This document shows, one piece after another, positions 47,867 to 57,623 of a DNA stretch of 64,000 nt; the stretch's first letter is position 1; every line of letters starts with the position of its first letter. The notes under the pieces are model-generated. The model ran no database searches. It worked only from the letters and a program-made list of their open reading frames with translations, and had not been told where the DNA came from. Source of the DNA: Prochlorococcus marinus (lineage in GTDB: Bacteria; Cyanobacteriota; Cyanobacteriia; PCC-6307; Cyanobiaceae); assembly GCF_001180265.1 (NCBI RefSeq), contig NZ_CVSW01000032.1:372001-436000 (forward strand), given 5' to 3'. A program made the position numbers and the translations under genes.

Positions 47867-48760
47867 CTAACAAGAATCAGTAAATATCCTTAGTTTCTCT
47901 CTTGTGGAACTTGGGATATTTTCTTTTTGGGTTATTAATCCATCTTTTAAAGAAAAATGAGACTTACTCTTTGGTCTTTCTTTTTCAATTAATTTAGCTA
48001 CTTCAAATATTATTTTATTAGCTACTTCAGTGTTTGATCTAAGATTATTCAAAACCATCTCTACAGAAACTTCTTGATGAGTTTGATGCCAGCAATCATA
48101 ATCAGTAACCATAGATAAGGAGGAGTAAGCTATTTCAGCTTCTTTAGCTAATCTTGCTTCTGTGTGGTTCGTCATTCCAATTATTGAACATCCCCAACTT
48201 CTATATAAATTAGATTCTGCTCTAGTTGAGAAAGCAGGACCTTCCATTGCTAGATAGGTACCCCCTCTATGCAATTGTCTACCGCCAGGAATATTTTTTT
48301 CTCCGATTTCACTTAATATACGTGATAAATTTGTACAGAAGGGATCTCCCATAGTTACGTGAGCAACAGCCCCCTCGTTAAAGAAAGTTGCAGGTCTATT
48401 TTTTGTCCGGTCTATAAATTGATCTGGAACCACTATATCAAGTGGCCTTATCTGTTCTTGTAATGAACCAACTGCTGATGGAGCAATAATCCATCTTACT
48501 CCTATTGATCTTAGAGCCCAAATATTAGCTTTATAAGGGATTTCAGAAGGATTTAAACTATGTGTTCTGCCATGTCTAGGAATGAATGCTATCTCTAGGT
48601 TTCCAAGTTTATATACTTTTATTGAATCAGAAGGTTTACCATAGGGAGTATTGATTTTTAGTTCTCTTAAGTACTCTATTTGATCCATTGAATAAAATCC
48701 ACTTCCACCAATCACTCCTAATCTTGATTTTTCAATTGGTAATAAATGTTCTTTATTCAT
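47867..48760 (-). CDS. mtnP: S-methyl-5'-thioadenosine phosphorylase
   Basis: A 297-residue phosphorylase that splits methylthioadenosine from polyamine metabolism into adenine and methylthioribose phosphate. GVIGGSGFYSMD is at the N-terminus, IPRHGRTHSLNPSEIPYKAN carries the phosphate-binding residues, and MEGPAFSTRAESNLYRSWG and GMTNHTEARLAKE match the purine nucleoside phosphorylase type 2 family. Only 10 bases separate its ATG from that of the divergent ndh-selD gene. Confidence 0.95.
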   Translation of the reverse strand: MNKEHLLPIEKSRLGVIGGSGFYSMDQIEYLRELKINTPYGKPSDSIKVYKLGNLEIAFIPRHGRTHSLNPSEIPYKANIWALRSIGVRWIIAPSAVGSLQEQIRPLDIVVPDQFIDRTKNRPATFFNEGAVAHVTMGDPFCTNLSRILSEIGEKNIPGGRQLHRGGTYLAMEGPAFSTRAESNLYRSWGCSIIGMTNHTEARLAKEAEIAYSSLSMVTDYDCWHQTHQEVSVEMVLNNLRSNTEVANKIIFEVAKLIEKERPKSKSHFSLKDGLITQKENIPSSTREKLRIFTDSC

Positions 48761-48770
48761 AGTGATGTAA

Positions 48771-50942
48771 ATGACTTTTAATCATCTGGTACTAATTGGA
48801 GGAGGACACTCAAATGTTTCTTTATTGAAGAAATGGTTAATGTTTCCGAAATTAATGCCAGAAATTCCTGTTTCAATTATATCTAGAGATTCTCATTTGG
48901 TTTATTCGGCGATTTTCCCATCGGTGATTTCAAAATCAATCACTTTAGAAGAGAGTTTAATTGATATAAAATCTTTAGCAAAAAATGCAAAAGTATCTTT
49001 TATAGAAGAAGAAGTAATGGATATTGATTTCAATTTAAAAAAAATTTTTTTAAGTAATAGACCTTCAGTTAATTATTCGAAGTTGGTGCTTAATTATGGA
49101 AGTCAAACAATAATTCCAAAAGAATTTGAATTACTAGTTAAAAATCAAAATGCTTTTTCAATTAAACCTTTTCTAAGTGCCTACGACTCAATACTAAAAG
49201 AGGACATTTTTGATTCAGTTAATGAACTTCCATTTGTAATTGTTGGTAGTGGCCTCGCTGCAATTGAAGTATCACATGCTTTGAGAAAAAGATGGGGAGA
49301 TAGACCTTTAAAACTATTATGTGATTCAAGAAAAATTAATAATAAAATTCTAAAAAGTTTACGAAATTCCAATATTGATTTAGTTGAAAAACTTAATTTT
49401 GATTATGGCAAGATTCTTTTATGTACTGGAAATACATCTCCTTTATGGGCACAAAAAAAATTATTAGATTCAGATTCTCATGGCAGAATAATCACAAATC
49501 AGAATTTGCAGATAAAAAGTTTCTCTGGAATCTTTGCTGTCGGTGATTGCGCAGTTGTAGGTCCAGCAAAAAGACCAGCATCGGGAGTTTTTGCAGTAAA
49601 AGTTGTAAATACATTAGTCCAAAATCTAAAAAAAGATATAGAAGGTAGATCATTAAGAAAGTGGTTTCCTCAAAAGATCGGATTGCAAATAGTAAATACA
49701 TTTCCAAGACATCATCCAAAGGCTTTTGCTATTTATCGCAATTTTGTTTTCGGCCCTTCTATTCTTTTTTGGATTTTAAAGTATAAGATTGATTTCAAAT
49801 TTATTAAAAAGTTCAGATCAAAAAGGCTAACTATGAAAAGTAGTGATAAAAATATTTCATTGAATGATTGCAGAGGATGTGCAGCTAAAATTCCTCAGTT
49901 TGTTTTGAATAAATCATTAATAAATTCTAATTTAAATTCTTTTGCCTCATCACCTGAAGATTCAGTTGAGATATATCAAAATGGTCAAGATACCATCTTG
50001 CAAAGTGTAGATGGATTTCCTGCTTTGGTAAGTGATCCTTGGCTTAATGCAAAAATTACTACTTTGCATGCTTGCTCAGATTTATGGGCATGCGGAGCAA
50101 AACTTTCATCCGCGCAGGCTTTGATTTCATTACCAAAAGTTGAAAGGGAATTTCAGAGTTACCTCTTTTCTCAATCACTTCAAGGTATTAAATCCACTGT
50201 TGAGGATCATGGAGGTGAATTACTTGGAGGCCATACTTTCGAGGCAAGAAGTTTAGTAAATAAACCTTATTCATTAGGAATAGATATTTCTTTAACAGTT
50301 CAAGGTATTTTAAAAAATGGAGCAAAACCATGGCTTAAATCTGGTATGAATGTTGGAGATATTCTCATGATGTCTAGACCTCTGGGCGTTGGGATTTACT
50401 TTGCCGGTCAAATGCAAAATATTAATATGCTAGGTAGCTCTTCTGAAATAATTAATAATTTAGTAAAGAGTCAGCAATATTTGATTGATGAAATTTATCT
50501 TTTTCAAAATCAATTTAAAGAATCACTAGTCAATGCTGCGACTGACATCACTGGATATGGATTTATTGGACATCTTAAAGAAATGGTTGAATCATCTAAT
50601 TTATACAGGCAAAGCAATAATCTTGAGCCACTAAAAGTTTTATTAGATTTATTTGCATTTAAAGCTTATCCTGGAGTATTTGATTTAATAAGAAAAGATG
50701 TTAAAAGTACTTTCTTTGAATCTAATAAAGAAATTTTTGACAAAATTTATAAAGCGAATAAGCAAAAAAGAATAATTAATTTTTTAAACGAAAATTCATT
50801 AGATCAAGAGACTTTTAACGAGAAAATATCATTGCTATTAGATCCTCAAACATGTGGACCCTTATTGATTAGTTGCAATCGCAAATATGAAAATGTTCTA
50901 AAGGATAAATGGTATAAGGTTGGAGAAGTTGTAAAAATGTAA
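48771..50942 (+). CDS. selD: NADH dehydrogenase-like/selenide water dikinase fusion
   Basis: A 723-residue fusion. Residues 1 to about 350 form a pyridine-nucleotide-disulfide oxidoreductase domain: LVLIGGGHSNVSLLKK (FAD), VIVGSGLAAIEVSHALRKRW (NADH) and IFAVGDCAVVGP. From about 365 a complete SelD follows, starting LNDCRGCAAKIP with the catalytic cysteine and lysine, then DGFPALVSDPW, GGHTFEARSLVN, ATDITGYGFIGH and LLDPQTCGPLLIS. SelD makes selenophosphate for tRNA 2-selenouridine or selenoproteins. The fusion is known in cyanobacteria. Confidence 0.95.
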   Translation: MTFNHLVLIGGGHSNVSLLKKWLMFPKLMPEIPVSIISRDSHLVYSAIFPSVISKSITLEESLIDIKSLAKNAKVSFIEEEVMDIDFNLKKIFLSNRPSVNYSKLVLNYGSQTIIPKEFELLVKNQNAFSIKPFLSAYDSILKEDIFDSVNELPFVIVGSGLAAIEVSHALRKRWGDRPLKLLCDSRKINNKILKSLRNSNIDLVEKLNFDYGKILLCTGNTSPLWAQKKLLDSDSHGRIITNQNLQIKSFSGIFAVGDCAVVGPAKRPASGVFAVKVVNTLVQNLKKDIEGRSLRKWFPQKIGLQIVNTFPRHHPKAFAIYRNFVFGPSILFWILKYKIDFKFIKKFRSKRLTMKSSDKNISLNDCRGCAAKIPQFVLNKSLINSNLNSFASSPEDSVEIYQNGQDTILQSVDGFPALVSDPWLNAKITTLHACSDLWACGAKLSSAQALISLPKVEREFQSYLFSQSLQGIKSTVEDHGGELLGGHTFEARSLVNKPYSLGIDISLTVQGILKNGAKPWLKSGMNVGDILMMSRPLGVGIYFAGQMQNINMLGSSSEIINNLVKSQQYLIDEIYLFQNQFKESLVNAATDITGYGFIGHLKEMVESSNLYRQSNNLEPLKVLLDLFAFKAYPGVFDLIRKDVKSTFFESNKEIFDKIYKANKQKRIINFLNENSLDQETFNEKISLLLDPQTCGPLLISCNRKYENVLKDKWYKVGEVVKM

Positions 50943-52190
50943 TTAATTTCTATTTAATTTATCAATTTCCAAATATCTTAATCTTTTGATTTCCTTCCCC
51001 ATCTCCTTCCCTGGATTCCATCCTTCTTTTTTTAATGTTTCTCCATCTTTTTTTGATTTTATGAATTTGTAAATAAATAACCACTTAAACAAGTTACGCC
51101 AGTATGGTCCTCCATCACAAATTAATAATTTGACTGTCTCATCATTAAGGTTTCTGTCCTCAATAAATTCTGTCCAAGTTGATGGAGAAAAATGATTGAA
51201 ATTTTTTTTGTTTGTATTTAATATCTTTTTGATGTTTAAATAATCCTCTAATATTTTTATCTCACTATGATTAACCAAAAATCTTTGACATGCTTTTTCT
51301 AAATTTTCTGAATCTTTTAATAAGTAAAGCATATGATTTCCCTTTAATTTTTTAATCCAATTGAGTCCTCTTAAAAATCTTTTATCGACTTTAATATTTT
51401 CATTTAATATTGAGATAATTTCCCATTTATGAATTATTGAAATTACATTAGTCAAGTTATCTTGTTTGCATATTTCAGCTAGTTCCATCCTTATTCTTAT
51501 TCCTAGTGCAGGAGGGTAAATCATTTTCTGATGAGTTTCTGAACTTTTCCATGGCCATTGTCTAACTGTTTCTTGAGATTGTTTGAGGGAATTATTTGAA
51601 ATATTGAAATCTAACCTTGAAGCATATTTTGCACATCTAATTAATCTACTTGGATCATCTGCAATACTATTACTGTGAAGTAAGTTTAATCTTTTACTTT
51701 TTATATCAGAAATTCCTCCATAAAGATCATAAATTTTCCTTGTCGAGACCTCGAAGGCTATTGAATTAATAGTGAAATCTCTCCTCTTAAGATCCTCCTC
51801 AATAGTACTTTTATTTACTGTGGGATTTAATCCTGGAGCAGAATATATTTCTTTTCTTGCAGAAGCAATATCAATTTTATAGTCATTAATATTTATTTCT
51901 ACAGTATTGTATAAATTAAATTCCTTGATTAAACATAAATCTACATTTACAATGTTTTTTTTTATAAATTTTGCAAGAGAAATAGAGGATCCTTCAATAA
52001 CAAGATCAATATCTACAGGTCTAGAAAACGATTTTTTGTGGAATTTACTAATTAATAAATCTCTTAAATAACCGCCAACAAAAGCAACTTTAGTATTGTT
52101 ATTAGATTCTATGTATTTAGCAATTAGGTTATATAGATTAAAAGGAGTTTTGATTAATTCCCCTTGGATGTAATCAGAGATATCGTTCAT
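50943..52190 (-). CDS. tRNA nucleotidyltransferase/poly(A) polymerase family protein
   Basis: A 415-residue class II nucleotidyltransferase. VAFVGGYLRDLL, the metal-binding PVDIDLVIEG pair and KRRDFTINSIAFEV are the N-terminal signatures. The likely job is adding CCA to tRNA 3' ends. That fits the tRNAs in this window, which do not encode CCA. It follows the helicase gene by 5 bases. Confidence 0.92.
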   Translation of the reverse strand: MNDISDYIQGELIKTPFNLYNLIAKYIESNNNTKVAFVGGYLRDLLISKFHKKSFSRPVDIDLVIEGSSISLAKFIKKNIVNVDLCLIKEFNLYNTVEININDYKIDIASARKEIYSAPGLNPTVNKSTIEEDLKRRDFTINSIAFEVSTRKIYDLYGGISDIKSKRLNLLHSNSIADDPSRLIRCAKYASRLDFNISNNSLKQSQETVRQWPWKSSETHQKMIYPPALGIRIRMELAEICKQDNLTNVISIIHKWEIISILNENIKVDKRFLRGLNWIKKLKGNHMLYLLKDSENLEKACQRFLVNHSEIKILEDYLNIKKILNTNKKNFNHFSPSTWTEFIEDRNLNDETVKLLICDGGPYWRNLFKWLFIYKFIKSKKDGETLKKEGWNPGKEMGKEIKRLRYLEIDKLNRN

Positions 52191-52195
52191 GAGTT

Positions 52196-54604
52196 TTAAC
52201 TTACATAACGAATTGGAGCTAATCTGGGATCTAGAATTTTACTTCCTTTATTACCAAATTTTACTGCTAAAGATATTTTTTCCCCACTCCCAAAAATATG
52301 TATGATTTCACCTTTCCCAAACTTTGAGTGAATTAGCATATCTCCAACTATCCAGCTTTTCCCTTTACTAGGACCTGAATATAATTTCCTTACTGCATTT
52401 ATTGGTTTGTTTACAAATTCACTTGGATTGTTTCGATCAACTCTAGTTAAACGATCAAGATGCCAATCTCTTCTAATTGAAGCACCACCAGTTTGTGGTA
52501 ATTCGCCATCTATTAAATCTTCAGGTATTTCCGAAAGAAATATTGAAGGAATTGTTGCTTCACGCATTCCACCCCATAATCTTCTTTCTCTGGCATGACT
52601 TAAGAAAACTCTTTCTTTAGCTCTAGTAATACCTACGTAGCATAATCTTCTTTCCTCTTCAAGAAGTGAAGGAGTATCTATTGATCTATGGCTAGGGAAG
52701 AGACCATGTTCTAGCCCAGTGATAAAAACATTTTGAAATTCTAAACCTTTACTATTATGCAGAGTCATGAGAGTTACAGAGTTAGGATTATTTTTCTGCG
52801 TATCATTATCAGTTGTTAAGGCTGCTGTAGAAAGAAATCCCTCTACATCTCCACTTTCTGTTTCTTCTTCATATTGAGTAGCTGCATTAATTAGTTCTTG
52901 TAAGTTATTTCTTCTATCTTCAGATTCTTCAGTCCCACTAGAGAGCAAGTCACTTAAATAACCACTTTTTTCTAATATAAGTTGTAGTAGTTGAGCGGGA
53001 CCTGAATTTTCTAGATAACACAGTAGATCATTCATAATTTCAGTAAATTTATTAATTCCTTTTGATGATCGGCCTATTGTTTCTTCAAGACTTTGCTTAT
53101 CATTAAGAACCTCCCATAATGGGATATTTAATCTATTAGATAGTTCATTCAGTTTTTGAATAGTAGTCTTACCAATCCCTCTTCTAGGAACATTTATGAT
53201 GCGTAAAAGACTAACGTTATCTGAAGAATTAACCAGAACTTTCAAATATGCTATTGCATCTTTAATTTCTCTTCTATCATAAAAACGCAATCCTCCATAA
53301 ATTGTATAAGGAATGCGCCACCTTACAAGAGATTCTTCTAATACTCTCGACTGAGCTCTGGTTCGATATAAAATTGCAAAATTTTTCCAAATTGGGTTTT
53401 GATTATAGTTATTGAGTGATTTTATTTTATTGGTAATTGCTTCTGCCTCGGAAATTTCATCATCACAGCTGAGTAAAGTTAAAAGTTCCCCTTTCTCTTT
53501 AGTAGCCTTTAAAACTTTGTCAATTCTTTCAGAGTTGTTTTCAATTAATGAGTTTGCAGCATCAAGGATATTGGAAGATGACCTATAATTTTCTTCTAAT
53601 TTAATTAAAGATGATTTTGTATCGTCGTTGATTGAAGTTTTGAAATCTTCTTGAAAACCAATTAAAATTCTGAAGTCAGCTGCTCTGAAACTATAAATAC
53701 TTTGATCAGCATCCCCAACTACAAAAATTGACCGATCTTCCCAATTGAAGAATTTTTTTGGTTCAGTATTCCCAGCCGTAATTAATTTTATAAGTTCATA
53801 TTGTGTTCTATTTGTATCTTGATATTCATCAACTAAAATATGTTTAAATCTTTTGTGCCAGTAATCTCTGACTATATCATTTTGCCTCAATAAGAAAACA
53901 GGCAAAAGCAGAAGATCATCAAAGTCTAAAGAATTATTTTTTGAGAGCGAAATCCTATATCTCTTATAGGCTTCCGCAACTGTTTTATCAAAATTATTAT
54001 CTGCTTTTTCTAGAAGATCATTAGAAGTTAAGCATTGATTTTTAGCATTACTTATTAATCTTTTAATCTTTTTGGGATCATATCTTTTTGGGTCAAGATT
54101 CATATCTTGACTGATAATTTCTTTTACTAATGTTTGAGAATCTGTTTCATCATAAATTGAAAATTGTCTTGTCCATTTTAGGCCTTCTGGATCAGTATAT
54201 TTTTCAATATCGTATCTAAGAAGTCTTGAAAATAAGGAATGGAAAGTACCAATCCAAAGGTTCTGAAGCCTCTCTTGGTGAACGTTTGCTCTTAATTGAT
54301 TTTGATCAATTTCTTTGAGAGTTGTCCAAGGCTGACCAAATTGATTAAAAGCTAATTCTTGGGCTAGAAGAACCTCTAATCTTGCTTTCATTTCTTTAGC
54401 AGCTTTGTTAGTGAAAGTGACAGCGAGAATGTTATAGGGATCTATAGAGTTACCCTCAATAAGGTTTGCAATTCTGTGAGTAAGAGCCTTAGTTTTTCCG
54501 CTACCTGCACCTGCTACAACTAAAAGTGGTCCATAAACATGTTTTACTGCTTGAAGTTGTTGATTGTTTAGGGACTTAAAAAGGAAATTGTTGGTTTGAG
54601 GCAC
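52196..54604 (-). CDS. uvrD: UvrD/PcrA-type DNA helicase
   Basis: An 802-residue superfamily 1A helicase for repair and replication restart. Motifs in order: the Q motif LNNQQLQAVKH, Walker A VAGAGSGKTKALTHR, LAVTFTNKAAKEMKARL, ILVDEYQDTNRTQYEL (motif II), VVGDADQSIYSFRAADFRI, and VTLMTLHNSKGLEFQNVFI and LCYVGITRAKERVFL near the C-terminus. The C-terminal tail has the Tudor-like GDMLIHSKFGKGEI common in PcrA. Full length. Confidence 0.96.
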   Translation of the reverse strand: MPQTNNFLFKSLNNQQLQAVKHVYGPLLVVAGAGSGKTKALTHRIANLIEGNSIDPYNILAVTFTNKAAKEMKARLEVLLAQELAFNQFGQPWTTLKEIDQNQLRANVHQERLQNLWIGTFHSLFSRLLRYDIEKYTDPEGLKWTRQFSIYDETDSQTLVKEIISQDMNLDPKRYDPKKIKRLISNAKNQCLTSNDLLEKADNNFDKTVAEAYKRYRISLSKNNSLDFDDLLLLPVFLLRQNDIVRDYWHKRFKHILVDEYQDTNRTQYELIKLITAGNTEPKKFFNWEDRSIFVVGDADQSIYSFRAADFRILIGFQEDFKTSINDDTKSSLIKLEENYRSSSNILDAANSLIENNSERIDKVLKATKEKGELLTLLSCDDEISEAEAITNKIKSLNNYNQNPIWKNFAILYRTRAQSRVLEESLVRWRIPYTIYGGLRFYDRREIKDAIAYLKVLVNSSDNVSLLRIINVPRRGIGKTTIQKLNELSNRLNIPLWEVLNDKQSLEETIGRSSKGINKFTEIMNDLLCYLENSGPAQLLQLILEKSGYLSDLLSSGTEESEDRRNNLQELINAATQYEEETESGDVEGFLSTAALTTDNDTQKNNPNSVTLMTLHNSKGLEFQNVFITGLEHGLFPSHRSIDTPSLLEEERRLCYVGITRAKERVFLSHARERRLWGGMREATIPSIFLSEIPEDLIDGELPQTGGASIRRDWHLDRLTRVDRNNPSEFVNKPINAVRKLYSGPSKGKSWIVGDMLIHSKFGKGEIIHIFGSGEKISLAVKFGNKGSKILDPRLAPIRYVS

Positions 54605-54626
54605 TTTTGGAAGGGTTTTTCAAAAA

Positions 54627-54833
54627 TCAGACTTTACTATGAGATTCAGATTCCGTTTCTAGATCTTCTAATGCTTTTTTTAAATTTATAAGTTCATTAT
54701 TGTTATTAATTATTTCTTCAAATTTATTTTGAGGCATCTTTAATTTCATACTTCTGTCTAGAATTTCTTTTTCCAATCTCTTTTTATATGAGGAAATAAG
54801 TTTCTTTGATAATTTTAAATCTTGTTGATCCAA
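54627..54833 (-). CDS. Small charged helical protein
   Basis: A 68-residue predicted protein, nearly all helix-forming and rich in K and E (SSYKKRLEKEILDRSMKLKM). It looks like a short coiled coil. The start is TTG at 54833 or an ATT upstream, since no ATG is available. I do not recognise a family. It ends 22 bases before the helicase start on the same strand. Confidence 0.5.
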   Translation of the reverse strand: MDQQDLKLSKKLISSYKKRLEKEILDRSMKLKMPQNKFEEIINNNNELINLKKALEDLETESESHSKV

Positions 54834-55012
54834 AACTTTATTAAAAATGTAATTTTATATTAGCGGAAAAAAAATTTTTTATTTGAATTATTTCAACTAT
54901 CACTTTGGAATGAAGTTATTAATTAAGAAGCGTTGCGTTAAGTTTGAAATTGTATTGTTTTTACGAGCTTTGTATTATTCTTAAGATCGTTCTTTAAATT
55001 TTTACTTCAGGA

Positions 55013-55525
55013 ATGTCAGTTTCAAAGAATAATCAACTTTTGTCAGCCGATAAGAAATTAAACGATTTAAACAATATAAAAGAATTTATTAATAGTGCAA
55101 ACTCAAGATTAGATGCAATAACCTCAATAACCAATAATTCACATGCAATCGCAGCAGACGCAGTAACAGCAATGATTTGCGAAAATCAAGATTCACTTAA
55201 TTCAAAAATATCTTTAAATACAACTAACAAGATGTCCGTTTGTTTAAGAGATGGAGAAATAATCCTAAGGATTGTTACTTATCTTTTAATTTCTAATGAC
55301 GAATCAGTTTTAGAAAAAAGTTGTTTGAAGGATCTTAAAAATACTTATCTTGCTCTTGGGGTACCTTTAAGAAATGCAAGAAGGGTTTTTCAATTAATGC
55401 GAGATGCAACTATCTCTGATTTGAATTCAACAGTTAATAATATGCCAGGAAAAAAAGGCTTTCTTCCTAAATTAATATCTGAAACAGAGTTTCAATTTGA
55501 AAGGATAATTAATCTTTTAAACTAG
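55013..55525 (+). CDS. cpeB: Degenerate phycoerythrin beta chain
   Basis: A 170-residue phycobiliprotein beta subunit, shorter than the usual 184. The core bilin site is kept: [17 protein letters not shown] with C77 matching C82 of standard beta chains. C56 (AMICENQ) matches C61, but the partner C50 is replaced by H44 in [11 protein letters not shown], and the C-terminal bilin cysteine near 165 is absent. Only one bilin is therefore likely. No alpha chain or phycobilisome gene is present in the window. High-light Prochlorococcus are known to keep such a relic; a sensory role has been proposed. Confidence 0.95.
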   Translation: MSVSKNNQLLSADKKLNDLNNIKEFINSANSRLDAITSITNNSHAIAADAVTAMICENQDSLNSKISLNTTNKMSVCLRDGEIILRIVTYLLISNDESVLEKSCLKDLKNTYLALGVPLRNARRVFQLMRDATISDLNSTVNNMPGKKGFLPKLISETEFQFERIINLLN

Positions 55526-56060
55526 TTAAATTCCTTATCTCTGAAGTATGAGAAGTCTGTATAACTGAGTTATTTTCCAGATTTCTAATAGTAGAAAATC
55601 TGGATCTTAAATGAGTTGATAAAAAGGAAATTCTTTCTTCGGAAACTGTTGATTTATAAATAGTTTTAATGTGTAAATTATTTTCTTCATCAACAAAATA
55701 ATTTGATGATGAAATAAAGGATTCTGTATAACCTTTATTTCTTAAAACAATTCCTGAATTTTCATCCTTGGGTAAAAAAATCAGAATAGTTTCATCTCCC
55801 TCACTGATATCATCATTGTCCCAATCACTAATAGCTTGCCAGTTTATAGAAATGGATATGCTCTCTAGGTTTAAACTAAATTTATAATTTTTAAAAATTT
55901 CAACGACTTTTTTATTTTGTTTGTTGATATGTTTTATATGTATTTTACTAGTTGAGTTTTCAAATTCCTGAAAAGCTAAAGTGTGAGTACTTCTAATAGA
56001 TTTCCACTCTCCTATGCTTTTATCAATGAATTGATTAATTATTGTTAGATTCTTCGTCAA
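55509..56060 (-). CDS. cpeS: Phycobilin lyase CpeS
   Basis: A 183-residue lipocalin-like CpcS/CpeS lyase that attaches phycoerythrobilin to the central cysteine of beta phycobiliproteins. The N-terminal signature is [18 protein letters not shown], followed by [12 protein letters not shown]. Prochlorococcus CpeS has been shown to load CpeB at Cys82. It is convergent with cpeB, and the two overlap by 17 bases at their ends. Confidence 0.94.
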   Translation of the reverse strand: MTKNLTIINQFIDKSIGEWKSIRSTHTLAFQEFENSTSKIHIKHINKQNKKVVEIFKNYKFSLNLESISISINWQAISDWDNDDISEGDETILIFLPKDENSGIVLRNKGYTESFISSSNYFVDEENNLHIKTIYKSTVSEERISFLSTHLRSRFSTIRNLENNSVIQTSHTSEIRNLTSLKD

Positions 56061-56214
56061 GTTTATCTTCTACAGAATGATTTTCTGCTTTTTGTATCAT
56101 TCTTACCATTGAATCCACCATTAATCTCTTTGCAGTAGTTACTTTTAATCCAGAAGGAGTAGTTGATATTTGTTCTCCAGGGCGATCATATGAAGTTGGT
56201 CTAAATGGAGTCAT
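56035..56214 (-). CDS. 59-residue protein overlapping cpeS
   Basis: ATG at 56214, stop TAA at 56035-56037. It encodes [20 protein letters not shown] then a helical part ([20 protein letters not shown]) and an acidic tail. Its last 26 bases overlap the cpeS start in another frame, implying translational coupling. I do not recognise the family; co-occurrence with cpeS in other marine strains would support function. It was too short for a routine ORF cut-off. Confidence 0.65.
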   Translation of the reverse strand: MTPFRPTSYDRPGEQISTTPSGLKVTTAKRLMVDSMVRMIQKAENHSVEDKLDEESNNN

Positions 56215-56331
56215 CTAATAACTTTAAAAATTAATCGATCTCTATTCTTACATGAATCATTATTTATATAGTTATTGTTTGCGAAAATGTCATATCTTTC
56301 TTCTTTGATTACAGAATTATCAACTGTTTTG

Positions 56332-56967
56332 TTATTTAGGCATTTTATTTTTTGCCAATCCTGAAACAGTCGCTAAAGCAAACATTCCCAATAGAGCAAT
56401 CCCTAAAAATAATCCTGCCCCCTGGCTAACTCCAGCTCCTACTGCTACTAGTATAGAGTCACTGATCAGAAGACTTATTAATAATGCAGGAGTAAATATT
56501 TTCCAGCGAGTTCCTCCAATACCAATTGCGTAGCTTAGAAAATCAAAAAGGCCAGTCATTAGTAAACCTGTCATGAGAAAGAAATTTTCTTCTAGCTGGT
56601 TTTGATTGAAACTCTCAATCTTTTGCATTGCTTTCGGTCCTACTAAATTACGTACAGGAACCCGACCATAATTTCTTGCGATAAAGAAAGCAGCTTGGCA
56701 AAAAACGATATCAGAAAAGATTATTGTCATGTAACCTTTTTGAAATCCTAGTAATGAACCAGCCAGCAGAGAATAAGCTGAACTTGGAAGGGCAGGTAAA
56801 ATAATACTTACTCCTCTGAGTATGAATATTCCAAAAGGAGCCCAAATCCCCATACTTTCTATTTTGTTCCTTAGAGGTTCAATCCCATAATTTTGGATTA
56901 AATAAATCAATACAACAAATATTGCTATAAAAAAAACTACTGAGAAAAATTTCTGTATTTTATTCAT
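56332..56967 (-). CDS. TVP38/TMEM64 (VTT domain) membrane protein
   Basis: A 211-residue integral membrane protein with about five hydrophobic segments. ILPALPSSAYSLLAGSLLGF followed by QKGYMTIIFSDIVFCQAAFF is the VTT/SNARE-associated core, and ARNYGRVPVRNLVG follows. DedA-related proteins act as lipid scramblases or flippases; the function here is unknown. Confidence 0.88.
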   Translation of the reverse strand: MNKIQKFFSVVFFIAIFVVLIYLIQNYGIEPLRNKIESMGIWAPFGIFILRGVSIILPALPSSAYSLLAGSLLGFQKGYMTIIFSDIVFCQAAFFIARNYGRVPVRNLVGPKAMQKIESFNQNQLEENFFLMTGLLMTGLFDFLSYAIGIGGTRWKIFTPALLISLLISDSILVAVGAGVSQGAGLFLGIALLGMFALATVSGLAKNKMPK

Positions 56968-57116
56968 TATTTTTCTAATAAATTTATTGGATGTAAATTC
57001 TTAATTTTAATATTTGATTCTATCTATAATAGAAATACTAATCAATAAAAATTTTTACAAATTTTTAATCTTTTATTTCTTACTCATAAAAAAATTTTTG
57101 TATTCCATAATTAGTC

Positions 57117-57536
57117 ATGATTAATTCTAAGAATAAAGTTAATTCAATATTTTTTAGAAATTTCATTAATTTCTTCCTTTCGATTATCGTTTTCCTTTGT
57201 ATTTTAATAAAAAAATCAGAAGCTTTGCCTCATGAATGGGTTGGAGTCCCTAAAAGTGAATACGGAGAGCAGTTATGGGATAAACAAAGTATAAAAAGGA
57301 ATGAGGATGGTTCTGTAAGAGTATTGAGTAAATTTATTCCTAAAACAAAAAGTGAAATTACTAAGGATATTCTCTATACAATGGATATAAATTGTTTTGA
57401 AAAATCATTTAGAGATGTTGATGTCTCAATAGATGAAGCAAATAGTAATTTCAATGATTTAGCTAATTGGCAAGATCCAAATGGAGATAAACTGATTTTG
57501 GGTGTTATTGGTCAAGTCTGCAGAGTCGAAAACTAA
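57117..57536 (+). CDS. Secreted protein of unknown function
   Basis: A 139-residue protein with a basic N-terminus and a hydrophobic stretch FFLSIIVFLCILIKKSEALP that looks like a signal peptide with cleavage near residue 37. The rest has two cysteines (INCFEKS and GQVCRVEN) that could form a disulfide outside the cytoplasm. I do not recognise a family. Confidence 0.7.
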   Translation: MINSKNKVNSIFFRNFINFFLSIIVFLCILIKKSEALPHEWVGVPKSEYGEQLWDKQSIKRNEDGSVRVLSKFIPKTKSEITKDILYTMDINCFEKSFRDVDVSIDEANSNFNDLANWQDPNGDKLILGVIGQVCRVEN

Positions 57537-57593
57537 AAATTTTAAGTGGAAAAAAAACGAAAAAATAACGAGTTCCAAATGATTTGAAAGTAT

Positions 57594-57618
57594 AAAACCC
57601 TGCGCAGGACAGGGTTTT
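57594..57618 (-). terminator. Bidirectional terminator between the secreted-protein gene and tRNA-Phe
   Basis: AAAACCCTG (57594-57602) pairs perfectly with CAGGGTTTT (57610-57618) around a 7-base loop. It lies just beyond the 3' end of tRNA-Phe on the minus strand and 57 bases after the plus-strand stop at 57536, so it can serve both. T runs on both strands are short. Confidence 0.7.
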
Positions 57619-57623
57619 AAAGG

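Noticed and set aside
55013..55525. cpeB as a pseudogene
   Set aside because: The frame is intact, the central bilin cysteine is kept and its lyase is adjacent, so I treat it as a functional relic.
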